Program-made: the position numbers and the translations under genes | The notes under the pieces: model-generated | Databases searched by the model: none | Seen by the model: only the letters and a program-made list of their open reading frames with translations | What the model was told of the DNA's origin: nothing | Source of the DNA: DAOVVL01 sp965603095 | Lineage (GTDB): Bacteria; Pseudomonadota; Alphaproteobacteria; Rhodospirillales; Magnetovibrionaceae | Reading direction: 5' to 3' | Assembly: GCA_965603095.1 (NCBI GenBank) | Contig: CBFDBQ010000017.1 | Coordinates: 1-36,314, forward strand | DNA: 36,314 nt | Part shown: positions 25,034 to 32,936 of the stretch, one piece after another | Position numbering within the stretch: the stretch's first letter is position 1 | How the letters are laid out: every line of letters starts with the position of its first letter

Positions 25034-25687
25034 CTAGCCAATTGTACCTCGGTGTTTATCCACCCAGAAAGCCCAAAGCACCATAAGCCACTGCAGATGT
25101 CCGGCCCATGCAATGGTCTCAACGCTTGGCGGTGGCGGCCCAAAAATATTGGCGACATAAACAATTAGCAAAAATGAAACTAACCCCCATAATGCCCAAC
25201 GCCCGATACCATCAACGGCCCTTGTCGTCCGGGCGTATAGCCAAGCACCGGCAGAAAAAATTGCAACTTCAATAACCAGCGTCAGCGGTAATGACGACCA
25301 AATATTAAGCCCAACAACTGTATCGCTTCCGGGGTAAAGGGGCAGGTCGGGTTGGTGGACAATTAAATCAAGACCCCAGTGACTGAGCACCAACAACGCC
25401 AGAACGATTGCACCTTTAATAGACTTTTTAATTATCCAATAGCCAAGACCCAAAATAATTGCCCACCCCAGAACGGCAAGCAAGCTGTGTGATATGGGGT
25501 AATGCTCGAAAATCAATGGGGTCACCACCGTTGCGCCGGGTTCAATTTGAACGCTCTCAACCCCTAGCAACAATAATGTGGGCCACAACAGGTCTATAAA
25601 CTGGGCGCCAATGAACAAAACGCCCAATGATATATTGGGTGCAATGCGCTTTGCGCCAAAGCCAACCCCGAAATGCCCGATGAACAT
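25034..25687 (-). CDS. Multi-pass membrane protein, YdjM-like
   Basis: 217 aa with five or six membrane helices. It opens with MFIGHFGVGFGAKRIAP and has His/Asp positions in AQFIDLLWP, HYPISHSLLA and SHWGLDLIVHQPDLPLYPG. Early His, a mid-membrane D, HS and HxxxD are the features of the YdjM/LexA-regulated membrane-bound metal-dependent hydrolase superfamily; any enzymatic activity is unproven. It follows the STAS-like gene on the same strand with its start 173 bases from the divergent small gene at 25860. Confidence 0.8.
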   Translation of the reverse strand: MFIGHFGVGFGAKRIAPNISLGVLFIGAQFIDLLWPTLLLLGVESVQIEPGATVVTPLIFEHYPISHSLLAVLGWAIILGLGYWIIKKSIKGAIVLALLVLSHWGLDLIVHQPDLPLYPGSDTVVGLNIWSSLPLTLVIEVAIFSAGAWLYARTTRAVDGIGRWALWGLVSFLLIVYVANIFGPPPPSVETIAWAGHLQWLMVLWAFWVDKHRGTIG

Positions 25688-25859
25688 AATTACCTCTTAT
25701 GATTTTTATGGATTTTCAGCATAAAGAAAATTTGCCCAAATCCTGCAGTATTCGCCACAGGCCTTGGTCGATATCTTGTAAAAATACCAATTTGCAGTTA
25801 AATTGACCAGATAAAATGAGATATAATTTTTTTACACCAACTTTGAACGAGGAAGTTTT

Positions 25860-26063
25860 ATGAGTGCACAAAGTTTAACCATGACCTTTGCGGGTCTATT
25901 TATATTGACCAGTCTAGGCCTTGCCCATTTTACTGGCCAAATTAACATTTTGGAAATGAGCTGGCTTTGGTTCACCGCTTTTGTCGGTGCAAATTTGACT
26001 CAGGCAGGCTTAACGAGATTTTGCCCTTTGACTAAAATTCTCAAAGCCGCTGGCGCAAAATAG
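25860..26063 (+). CDS. DUF2892-like small membrane protein
   Basis: 67 aa. Two membrane helices (about 5-24 and 30-50) are followed by LTRFCPLTKILKAAGAK. The F-C-P-hydrophobic pattern before a short basic tail is typical of DUF2892 (YgaP-like membrane domain) proteins, often encoded alone or next to rhodanese genes. GAGGAAG lies 4 bases before the ATG. The repeat copy at 26082 carries the terminator that follows it. Confidence 0.85.
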   Translation: MSAQSLTMTFAGLFILTSLGLAHFTGQINILEMSWLWFTAFVGANLTQAGLTRFCPLTKILKAAGAK

Positions 26064-26081
26064 ACTATTATTAGTTACCAT

Positions 26082-26130
26082 CAGCTAGCAAAATTAAACC
26101 CCGGTTCCTGAAAATGGACCGGGGTTTTTT
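26082..26130 (+). repeat. Dispersed repeat, copy 5 (CAGCTAGCA end plus intact terminator)
   Basis: CAGCTAGCAAAATTAAA followed by CCCCGGTTCCT repeats the tail of the copy at 20503. Here the hairpin is intact. The upstream module seen in copies 2 to 4 is absent; only TTACCAT precedes it. The tRNA-end identity is limited to CAGCTA and is weaker than in the other copies. Confidence 0.6.
26096..26130 (+). terminator. Intrinsic terminator after the DUF2892 gene
   Basis: The stem AAACCCCGGT/ACCGGGGTTT, extended by TCC/GG pairing, has a loop near TGAAAAT and ends in a TTTTTT run. It lies about 33 bases after the stop at 26063. Confidence 0.85.
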
Positions 26131-26257
26131 ATCACACATAATATGCGTTAATTGCCAACCATTGCCAACCTATGACGACTTGGGAGTTGGGGTTAATTCT
26201 GCTATTCAGATAAGGACGAATTGCAAACAACGAGCGGTAAAATAAGGAGGGGAAGAT

Positions 26258-27934
26258 ATGGTTGAAATCTTGTCTTTGTTGGTAGCCGCCGTAACGGCTG
26301 TGCTTTTGTTCAACCGTTTGGGCCTTGGTTCGGTGTTGGGTTATCTGGCAGCGGGTGCGGTGGTCGGGCCCGCAGGATTTGCGTTGGTCCAAGACCCTGA
26401 CAACATGCGCCATATTGGCGAGTTTGGCGTTGTTTTTTTACTGTTCCTGATTGGTATTGAAATAAAACCCAAACGCCTATGGGTTATGCGTCGCATGGTT
26501 TTTGGCTTTGGTGGCGCACAGGTATTGCTAACCGGATTAGTATTGGCCGCTATCGCGCACTTCGCATTTGGCATTAATTATGCCCAATCATTTATCGTGG
26601 GTTTTGGTTTGGCTTTATCGTCAACGGCTTTTGGGTTGCAAATTCTTAGCGATGAAAACCAAATGTCGTCGCGTTGGGGGCGGTCTAGTTTTGCCATATT
26701 GTTATTTCAAGATCTAGCCGTAGTTCCATTAATGGTGATCGTGCCAATATTGGCAATCGGCAGCATGAGCCTTAGCGAATCCATGGGCCTTGCCGTTTTG
26801 GAATCAGGGGCAATATTTTTGGCCGTACTGGTTGTTGGGCATTACGCCACCAACCCGTTGCTAAACGCCATCGCACGCAGCAGAAATTCAGATGCATTTG
26901 TTGCCGCCGCATTATTACTGGTTCTTGGTTTTGCATGGACCATGGAACAAATTGGCCTATCCATGGCCATGGGGGCATTTATTGCTGGTGTAATGTTGGC
27001 CGAATCACAATATCGCCATCAGATTGAAGCCGACGTATTGCCGTTTCGTGGGTTGCTGTTGGGCTTATTTTTTATGAGCGTTGGCATGTCGTTGGACCCG
27101 TTGGCGCTGGCCACTAATTGGCAAATTATTATTGGCGGCACAATAGGAATGCTAATTATAAAAACTGCATTGATAGTTGGCCTGGCACGCTTGGCAAAAT
27201 TATCACTTTCAGATTCTTTGCGTTCTGGGTTTTTGCTGTCACAGGCAGGCGAGTTTGGTTTTGTTTTATTTTCTCTGGCTGGAAATAATGGCTTACTTGA
27301 AGAAGATTTAATTGCCCCACTGTTATCGGTTATTGTGCTTTCCATGGCAATGACACCGATAATGGTACGCATCGGTAGCACAATTGCAGAACGTAGCGGT
27401 AACAAAGAACCGGATATTTATTTAGACGAAGAAGTGGATGGCATTCATCCTGTTTTAATTGCAGGCTTTGGCAGGGTGGGTAAAACAGTGGCAACCTTGC
27501 TCAAGGCGGCTAACGTTCCATGTATTGCCATTGACATGAACACCGACAGCGTTACTCACGGCAGAGGAAGGGGCAATCAGGTATTTTTTGGAGATGCCAG
27601 CAGGCCCGATGTTTTGCGTGCTGTTGGCGCCAAGAACGCCAGATTAATGGTGGTGACGCTGGATAACCCAATCATTGCAGAGAGATTAATCCATACCATG
27701 AGCCGCCTGTACCCCGATGTACCGGTGCACGCACGGGTCCATGATTGGAATGATGCGGATCGTTTTGAGGCCATGGGAATTTCTCATTCTATTCCCGATA
27801 CGGTTGAATCAAGCCTGCGTTTGGGTGCCGCTGCCCTTGAGGCGGCAGGCGTTAGCGAAGAAGACCGCCATGCCTTATTTGATGATTTGAGAGCCAAAAA
27901 CTACGCCAAGATGCGAGACCCAAAGAACAGTTAA
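26258..27934 (+). CDS. Kef-type (CPA2) cation:proton antiporter with RCK_N domain
   Basis: 558 aa. About twelve membrane helices (1-385) carry the CPA2 features GYLAAGAVVGP, FGVVFLLFLIGIE and LLFQDLAVVPLM, the last being the conserved acidic membrane motif. A TrkA-N/RCK_N domain follows (about 400-520), with the nucleotide-binding pattern IAGFGRVGKTVATLL. Such proteins exchange K+ or Na+ for protons and are gated by NAD(H) or glutathione adducts. No KefF or KefG partner lies beside it, so KefB versus KefC versus another paralogue cannot be settled. AAGGAGG precedes the ATG by 7 bases. Confidence 0.92.
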   Translation: MVEILSLLVAAVTAVLLFNRLGLGSVLGYLAAGAVVGPAGFALVQDPDNMRHIGEFGVVFLLFLIGIEIKPKRLWVMRRMVFGFGGAQVLLTGLVLAAIAHFAFGINYAQSFIVGFGLALSSTAFGLQILSDENQMSSRWGRSSFAILLFQDLAVVPLMVIVPILAIGSMSLSESMGLAVLESGAIFLAVLVVGHYATNPLLNAIARSRNSDAFVAAALLLVLGFAWTMEQIGLSMAMGAFIAGVMLAESQYRHQIEADVLPFRGLLLGLFFMSVGMSLDPLALATNWQIIIGGTIGMLIIKTALIVGLARLAKLSLSDSLRSGFLLSQAGEFGFVLFSLAGNNGLLEEDLIAPLLSVIVLSMAMTPIMVRIGSTIAERSGNKEPDIYLDEEVDGIHPVLIAGFGRVGKTVATLLKAANVPCIAIDMNTDSVTHGRGRGNQVFFGDASRPDVLRAVGAKNARLMVVTLDNPIIAERLIHTMSRLYPDVPVHARVHDWNDADRFEAMGISHSIPDTVESSLRLGAAALEAAGVSEEDRHALFDDLRAKNYAKMRDPKNS

Positions 27935-28129
27935 CTGTCGATTGTTTTTGATGTATCGGCAGGTACATTTTAAGCTTTTTTAAAAACGTTCTAAAAACAA
28001 ATATTTTTAATATTCATCCTTGTAAGTAATCACCACTTAGATATAGGGTCAAAATTGATGATGGATATTTGAAAAAATGGCATTTTTTTAAGACCAAGAT
28101 TTTTAACAAGAAATTGATTGAAAAATTAA

Positions 28130-28339
28130 ATGAGCGACCTGTTACCCCAACAACGTCTATTTCTGGAACTTTTGGTAAAATCAGGTGATATTGCGGTTCC
28201 TGATAGCGATGACGGCTCCATGCTTTATCGCACCCTGAAAGAATGTGAGGGGGTCGATTTGGTGCTTATTGAAAGCGTAAGCAACGGGTTTAATAAGGCC
28301 GCAATCACCGAAAAAGGCCGTAAAATAGTAAATAAATAA
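28130..28339 (+). CDS. Small protein, possibly winged-helix-like
   Basis: 69 aa, soluble. I do not recognise it. Its middle and end, with MLYRTLKECEGVDLVLIESVSNG then AAITEKGRKIVNK, resemble a winged-helix module, in which ITEKGR often closes the wing. No clear ribosome site lies before the ATG. It sits 81 bases upstream of hisS on the same strand, with two small hairpins in between. Codon use looks genuine. Confidence 0.6.
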   Translation: MSDLLPQQRLFLELLVKSGDIAVPDSDDGSMLYRTLKECEGVDLVLIESVSNGFNKAAITEKGRKIVNK

Positions 28340-28364
28340 TGCCAAGGTTGCGCCCGTAAAGACC

Positions 28365-28394
28365 CTCGGATATACCGAGAGTGCTAGCCAGCAC
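28365..28394 (+). promoter_or_regulatory. Two tandem small hairpins in the hisS leader
   Basis: CTCGG at 28365-28369 pairs with CCGAG at 28375-28379, and GTGCT at 28381-28385 pairs with AGCAC at 28390-28394. The two are separated by one base and lie 26 bases before the hisS ATG. No T run follows, so they are not terminators; a role in mRNA stability or translation control is possible. Confidence 0.35.
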
Positions 28395-28420
28395 CAACCA
28401 AGGGGCAAAGCCTAAATAGT

Positions 28421-29746
28421 ATGTCTGAAAAACCAGCAAAAATAGTCAAACCGCGCCCGATTAGTGGCTACCCTGAATGGCTCCCCGAAGAGCGTATAGT
28501 TGAACTTGGCTGGATTGATGAAATCCGCGCCGTGTTTGAATCTTATGGTTTTGCCTCAATCGAAACCCCATCGGTTGAGGAAGTCGATGTGTTAACCGCC
28601 AAGGGCGGGGATGCCGACAAAGAAATTTACACGATCAAACGGCTGCACGAAGATCCTGATGCAAAATCTGAGGCCCGCGTAGCTCTGCATTATGATATGA
28701 CGGTGCCATTGGCGCGTTATGTGGCCCAGCATTATGGTGATTTGGTATATCCGTTTAAGCGCTATCAAATACAAAAAGCGTGGCGTGGTGAACGCCCCCA
28801 AGAAGGGCGTTTTCGTGAATTTCTGCAGTGCGATATTGACGTTATTGATAACGACAATCTTTCTATTGAGTTCGATGCCGAAATGCCGGCCATTGCATAT
28901 GAAATTTTTCAACGCTTAAATATCGGCAACGTCACCATAAACATAAATAACCGTAAAATTTTACAAGGGTTTTACTCCGGCCTTGGCCTAGAAAACGTTA
29001 TCGAGGTTATCCGCATAGTTGATAAAATGGATAAAATTGGCCCCGATGGGGTAGCTAAATTGCTGTCTAATGATCTGGGCCTTGATGATGCGATGGTTGG
29101 CAAGTGCCTGTCGTTAGCCGAAATAAAAACACCAGACAGTGGGTTTGTTAATAAGGTTACGGCCCTTGGGGTTAAAAACGAAACATTGGACGAAGGCTTG
29201 CGTGAATTGGAATTCGTTATGAATGCCCTTTCCCATATTCCGCCCGGTGTTGTGTTTGCTGACCTTTCCATAGCCCGTGGGTTCGATTATTACACTGGCA
29301 CGGTCTATGAATCTAAACTTGCCGATTATCCAGATTTCCCATCCATCTGTTCCGGCGGGCGTTACGATAACCTTGTTTCTAGCTACATGAACAAGAACCT
29401 TCCGGGCGTTGGTTTTTCAATCGGCTTGACGCGTATATTTGTAAAGCTATTAAAAGAGGGCAAGCTTGATATCGGCGCCAAAAGCCCAACCACGGTTTTG
29501 GTGGCACAGTTACCTGAAACAAAGCGCGAATTAGCGGCCAGCGCAGCCCAGCAATTGCGTGCTCGCGGTATCAATACTGAAATGTATCACGAGCAGGCAA
29601 AGCTAAAAAACCAGATGCGTTATGCCGAACGCAAGGGTATAGCATTTGTCTGGTTCCCAGCGGACGATGATGGGGGTATGCACGAGGTAAAGAACATGGC
29701 CACTGGCGAGCAGTCCCCGGCTGATTTGCTAACCTGGAAGCCATAA
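28421..29746 (+). CDS. hisS: Histidine--tRNA ligase
   Basis: 441 aa. Class II synthetase. Motif 2 lies at QIQKAWRGERPQEGRFREF (W121, R122, R125), followed by LQCDIDVI. The histidine-specific motif ARGFDYYTG is at 285-293 and the class II motif 3 lies in GVGFSIGLTRI. A C-terminal anticodon-binding domain follows (about 345-441: TVLVAQLPETK and AERKGIAFVWF). It charges tRNA-His with histidine. The nearest AAGGGG lies about 15 bases ahead of the ATG, longer than usual. The downstream gap holds an 11-bp tandem repeat. Confidence 0.96.
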   Translation: MSEKPAKIVKPRPISGYPEWLPEERIVELGWIDEIRAVFESYGFASIETPSVEEVDVLTAKGGDADKEIYTIKRLHEDPDAKSEARVALHYDMTVPLARYVAQHYGDLVYPFKRYQIQKAWRGERPQEGRFREFLQCDIDVIDNDNLSIEFDAEMPAIAYEIFQRLNIGNVTININNRKILQGFYSGLGLENVIEVIRIVDKMDKIGPDGVAKLLSNDLGLDDAMVGKCLSLAEIKTPDSGFVNKVTALGVKNETLDEGLRELEFVMNALSHIPPGVVFADLSIARGFDYYTGTVYESKLADYPDFPSICSGGRYDNLVSSYMNKNLPGVGFSIGLTRIFVKLLKEGKLDIGAKSPTTVLVAQLPETKRELAASAAQQLRARGINTEMYHEQAKLKNQMRYAERKGIAFVWFPADDDGGMHEVKNMATGEQSPADLLTWKP

Positions 29747-29749
29747 TAC

Positions 29750-29804
29750 CCCAGTAAAATCCCAGTAAAATCCCAGTAATATCCCAGTAAAATCCCAACA
29801 ATAT
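29750..29804 (+). repeat. Five tandem 11-bp repeats between hisS and a FecR gene
   Basis: Units at 29750, 29761, 29772, 29783 and 29794 read CCCAGTAAAAT, CCCAGTAAAAT, CCCAGTAATAT, CCCAGTAAAAT, CCCAACAATAT. The period equals about one helical turn, as in arrays of OmpR/PhoB-type half-sites, although the sequence is unlike the Pho box at 5504. The array lies 4 bases after the hisS stop and 125 bases before the chosen start of the FecR-domain gene. Confidence 0.85.
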
Positions 29805-29928
29805 CAAAGCGTTAAAAATAATATAGTTCATGAGGATTATTTCTCTTGGCTTGAGCGTTGTCTTGTTGAAACCAAACTATCGGTTGCATCTATTCATTGG
29901 CCCATTAACCCACATCTGGCGTAAAAAC

Positions 29929-31059
29929 ATGAAAGCTTCAACATTAAGAAACCTGCTGATTAGTTTTATTGTAATTGCAGGGTATGTGATTTTTACAACC
30001 TTTGTGGCAGTAGCAGCGCCCCTTGGTGTTTCTTCAGGTGTTTCTTCAGGTGTTTCTTCAGGTGTTTCTCCAGGCATTTATTCAGATATGACCGTTGGTG
30101 CGGTGCATAAGTCCAAGGGCGAAACATTTGCCCGTAGTAACGCCGTAAAAGTTGCCTATGCAAAAAATAAAGGCGACATGGTTGGTGCGGGCGAGATACT
30201 TTCCACCGGCAAAAATTCATCAATGACGGTTAAGTTTATGGATTCAACCATAATGACGCTTGGCTCCGATGCCGAGGTCGAGGTTGATGAGCTTGTTTTT
30301 GATCCCAAAGGAAAGGCAAGTGATAACCACATAGTAATTAGCCTTGCCCAAGGAACCTATTATTATGTTTCTGGAAAGATTAAAAAAGAAAACGTAACCA
30401 TACTCACCCCAACCGCCACAATCGGCATTCGCGGAACCGTGCTTGCCATTAAGGTTGATAATGATGGCGCAACTTCGGTAGGAGTTGTAAAAGGCGCCGC
30501 CATTATGCGGGCACGGTATAAAGGCAGTGACCGCGACAGAAGTGATAATAATGGTGTTTATATTGACCTTGGCTCAACCGGACGGATTGAAAAAAGCGGT
30601 AAAATATCAAAACCGTTTGGTGGGGTTGATTTAACCGGTGACGTAGAAATTGATCGCAAAATCCCCGGTGTTGCCGAATGGTTAGACAGCAATAACCATG
30701 AGGGCGAAGAATTAGCCAGCAATGAGCATAGCGTAGAATCCGACGATGACGAAGATAGTTACAATCTTCGCGGTGAAAAATATGATGATGAAAGTAACGA
30801 AGTAAAAAGCGAAGAAGAAGATTCTAACAAATATTCAGATATTGCCGAGAATGAAAGATCCCATTCAAACGATTCCGGTCATGATGGTGACGATAATGAC
30901 GACGGCGACAACGGTGACGACGGCAAAGATAGCGATGATGACGGTGATGACGGTGATGACGGTGATGACGGCAAAGATAGTGATGATGACGGTGATCATG
31001 AACGCGAACAAAGACATTCAGAACGCGAAAGCAAAGACAGGGATCATGAAGATTCTTAA
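29929..31059 (+). CDS. Exported FecR-domain protein with acidic low-complexity tail
   Basis: 376 aa from the ATG at 29929, which begins a plausible signal peptide (MKASTLRNLLISFIVIAGYV). The frame is open upstream to an ATG at 29830, but that extension is unlike a signal peptide. A short repeat of G-V-S-S (four units, DNA period 12 bp) follows the signal. The FecR domain (about 85-195) includes GEILSTGKNSSMTVKFMDST and ATIGIRGTVLAIKV. The last 130 residues are rich in Asp, Glu, Ser and Gly. Such a domain with an acidic tail suggests a surface or secreted protein, perhaps calcium binding. A close relative begins at 35053. Confidence 0.8.
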   Translation: MKASTLRNLLISFIVIAGYVIFTTFVAVAAPLGVSSGVSSGVSSGVSPGIYSDMTVGAVHKSKGETFARSNAVKVAYAKNKGDMVGAGEILSTGKNSSMTVKFMDSTIMTLGSDAEVEVDELVFDPKGKASDNHIVISLAQGTYYYVSGKIKKENVTILTPTATIGIRGTVLAIKVDNDGATSVGVVKGAAIMRARYKGSDRDRSDNNGVYIDLGSTGRIEKSGKISKPFGGVDLTGDVEIDRKIPGVAEWLDSNNHEGEELASNEHSVESDDDEDSYNLRGEKYDDESNEVKSEEEDSNKYSDIAENERSHSNDSGHDGDDNDDGDNGDDGKDSDDDGDDGDDGDDGKDSDDDGDHEREQRHSERESKDRDHEDS

Positions 31060-31068
31060 AACTAGGGT

Positions 31069-31260
31069 TTAAATAAGTCTTTCTACCATCACCCTTATGT
31101 TTGCAGCTATTGCCGAAATTGATAGCACCATAAAACTTCTAAGCATTATTTGATTAAAAAATTCACCACCATATGGCTGGTCATTAGTCCTGCCAGCAAC
31201 TGATGCTGCTTCGTATATTATGCTGGGTGGGCTATTTTTTATTTTTTGTGAGCTATTCAT
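31069..31260 (-). CDS. Possible 63-aa membrane peptide
   Basis: A minus-strand frame that I cannot confirm. It encodes a polar N-terminus and a C-terminal hydrophobic stretch, RSFMVLSISAIAANIRVMV, that could form one helix. The ribosome site before the ATG is weak (AGAGA). It follows the 31298 gene by 37 bases on the same strand and would converge on the FecR gene. Confidence 0.3.
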   Translation of the reverse strand: MNSSQKIKNSPPSIIYEAASVAGRTNDQPYGGEFFNQIMLRSFMVLSISAIAANIRVMVERLI

Positions 31261-31297
31261 ATATTTTTCTCTATTTTGCTGACCCTGTTAAAGCCTG

Positions 31298-31552
31298 TTA
31301 ATGGATATCTTTTTCTCCAAAACCAGCAATGGTTCTGTAAACACCCATGGCTTGTTCAATTGTTATGCCGTGTTTTCTGGCGGAAGCTTCTATAAGCGCA
31401 TCTTCTGGCATGGCTGGCGCTAATATCAGGCCAGATTTTCCCAACAAATTGATTAGCGCAATGGAAGAAGAAAGAGGATCACCCTGGGAATCCGAATCCT
31501 TGGGGGCGTTGGATTCGGTAGGGACGACATCAGTGGGGGGCTTGGTTGTCAT
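31298..31552 (-). CDS. 84-aa protein of unknown function
   Basis: I do not recognise it. The ATG at 31552 follows AGGAA by 7 bases; an ATG 16 codons upstream lacks such a site. The N-terminal third is rich in Pro, Thr, Ser and Asp and looks disordered. The rest (PLSSSIALINLLGKSGLI then DALIEASARKHGITIEQAMGVYRTIAGFG) appears helical, with no membrane segment. It is divergent from pyrD, about 307 bases away. That gap holds no further gene, only the pyrD leader. Confidence 0.6.
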   Translation of the reverse strand: MTTKPPTDVVPTESNAPKDSDSQGDPLSSSIALINLLGKSGLILAPAMPEDALIEASARKHGITIEQAMGVYRTIAGFGEKDIH

Positions 31553-31833
31553 CTTTTGCTTCCTATATTGGGTGATCCACTTTCTCTCACCTATACCCAA
31601 CGCAAACCCTATGCCAGCTTTGTCAATTGCATGGTTATTGTGGCAAAATATTTCTAATACATTGAAATAGCTTAATAAATTACAGATGAAAAGTTCATTA
31701 CCAAACTTATCTGTGGCTCAAACACCCTCTGCATAATGCAAATATGATAAATTTTAGGCCCGGGGTTTCTCATTTTGCTAATCTTGAGCATTTCGCTTGC
31801 TACTTTGCCTAATGGTAAAAAATCATGAAAAAA

Positions 31834-31857
31834 TCAGGGGAACCTGATAATGTCAGG
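31834..31857 (+). promoter_or_regulatory. Mutually exclusive hairpins in the pyrD leader
   Basis: TCAGG (31834-31838), CCTGA (31843-31847) and TCAGG (31853-31857) are spaced so the central segment can pair with either flank. The second pairing would fold the bases just before the pyrD ATG at 31860. This is the arrangement expected of a small switch in translation initiation; whether it works is not known. Confidence 0.4.
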
Positions 31858-31859
31858 TC

Positions 31860-32927
31860 ATGCCTAGGGGGTTATATAAATTTATCTGGCCTTTTGTACG
31901 CCTGCTTGATGCCGAGCAGGCCCACAGCCTTGCGCTGTTTGCGCTCAAATCAAGTCTTGTGCCGGTGCCAAAGCCGTTTAACCCACCGGAGCTTGGGGTT
32001 TCGTTGTGGGGTATGACTTTTCCCAACCCCATAGGACTGGCCGCAGGGTTTGATAAAAATGCAGAAGTTTTTGAAAAAATGTTGGATCAGGGTTTTGGCT
32101 TTGTCGAGATTGGTTCGGTAACGCCAAGGCCTCAAGCAGGCAATCCCCGGCCGCGTCTTTTTCGTCTAGAAAAAGATCGCGCGATAATCAACCAGATGGG
32201 ATTTAACAATCAGGGCCACGCAGCAGTGGCCAGCAGAATTAATTCCCGCACACCAGATTGTGGAATAGTCGGGGTTAATCTTGGAAAGAATAAAGACAGC
32301 ACTGATGCCGCTGCCGATTATGAAACAGGCGCAACCATATTTTCGCCACTGGCTGATTTTCTGGTCATCAATATCTCATCACCCAATACTCCGGGTCTTC
32401 GCGCATTACAAGGGCAAGAACCTTTGAAGGAATTATTGGCACGAACCATTGCGGCGAGAGATAGCGTTGCATCAAGTGGCGGGCACACACCAATATTGCT
32501 AAAAATTGCCCCCGACCTTACGGACGAAGATAAATCAGATATTGCCAAGGTTTCCATTGATACGGGCGTTGATGGTCTGATTATCTCTAACACCACCATA
32601 GAACGCTCCGATACATTAACCGATCCATATCGGGTTGAAGGTGGCGGATTAAGTGGCCGCCCGCTTTTTGAAATGTCGACCCGTGTTCTTTCTGAAATGT
32701 ACGCCGCAACCGATGGAAAAATACCCCTTGTCGGTGTTGGCGGGGTTGAAGACGGCAGGGGAGCTTACGAAAAAATCATCAATGGCGCATCTTTGGTAGA
32801 ACTTTATAGCGCAATGGTGTTTGAAGGCCCAGATGTTGCCGACACCATAAAGCGTGAACTGGTTGATTGTTTGAAATCAGATGGTTTTGAAAGCGTGGTT
32901 GATGCAATAGGATCCAAGCATCGCTAG
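31860..32927 (+). CDS. pyrD: Dihydroorotate dehydrogenase (quinone), class 2
   Basis: 355 aa. The N-terminal helices (MPRGLYKFIWPFVRLLDAEQAHSL) are the membrane-associating region of class 2 enzymes. The TIM-barrel follows, with GLAAGFDKNAE (FMN site), NQMGFNN, GVNLGKNK, the active-site Ser in NISSPNTPGLR, LLKIAPDL, SNTT and LVGVGGVEDG. It oxidises dihydroorotate to orotate in pyrimidine synthesis, passing electrons to quinone. The start is right because the family begins here, though the ribosome site is weak and sits in the switch described above. Confidence 0.95.
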   Translation: MPRGLYKFIWPFVRLLDAEQAHSLALFALKSSLVPVPKPFNPPELGVSLWGMTFPNPIGLAAGFDKNAEVFEKMLDQGFGFVEIGSVTPRPQAGNPRPRLFRLEKDRAIINQMGFNNQGHAAVASRINSRTPDCGIVGVNLGKNKDSTDAAADYETGATIFSPLADFLVINISSPNTPGLRALQGQEPLKELLARTIAARDSVASSGGHTPILLKIAPDLTDEDKSDIAKVSIDTGVDGLIISNTTIERSDTLTDPYRVEGGGLSGRPLFEMSTRVLSEMYAATDGKIPLVGVGGVEDGRGAYEKIINGASLVELYSAMVFEGPDVADTIKRELVDCLKSDGFESVVDAIGSKHR

Positions 32928-32936
32928 CAATTTTCT

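Noticed and set aside
28340..28420. T-box or His-codon attenuator before hisS
   Set aside because: No specifier loop, no antiterminator sequence, no run of His codons and no terminator T run.
29750..29804. 11-bp repeat array as a CRISPR
   Set aside because: Units are contiguous and short, with no spacers and no cas genes.
31825..32016. Frame starting MKKSGEPDN overlapping pyrD
   Set aside because: It is an alternate-frame reading of the pyrD leader and 5' end; pyrD is clearly the gene there.
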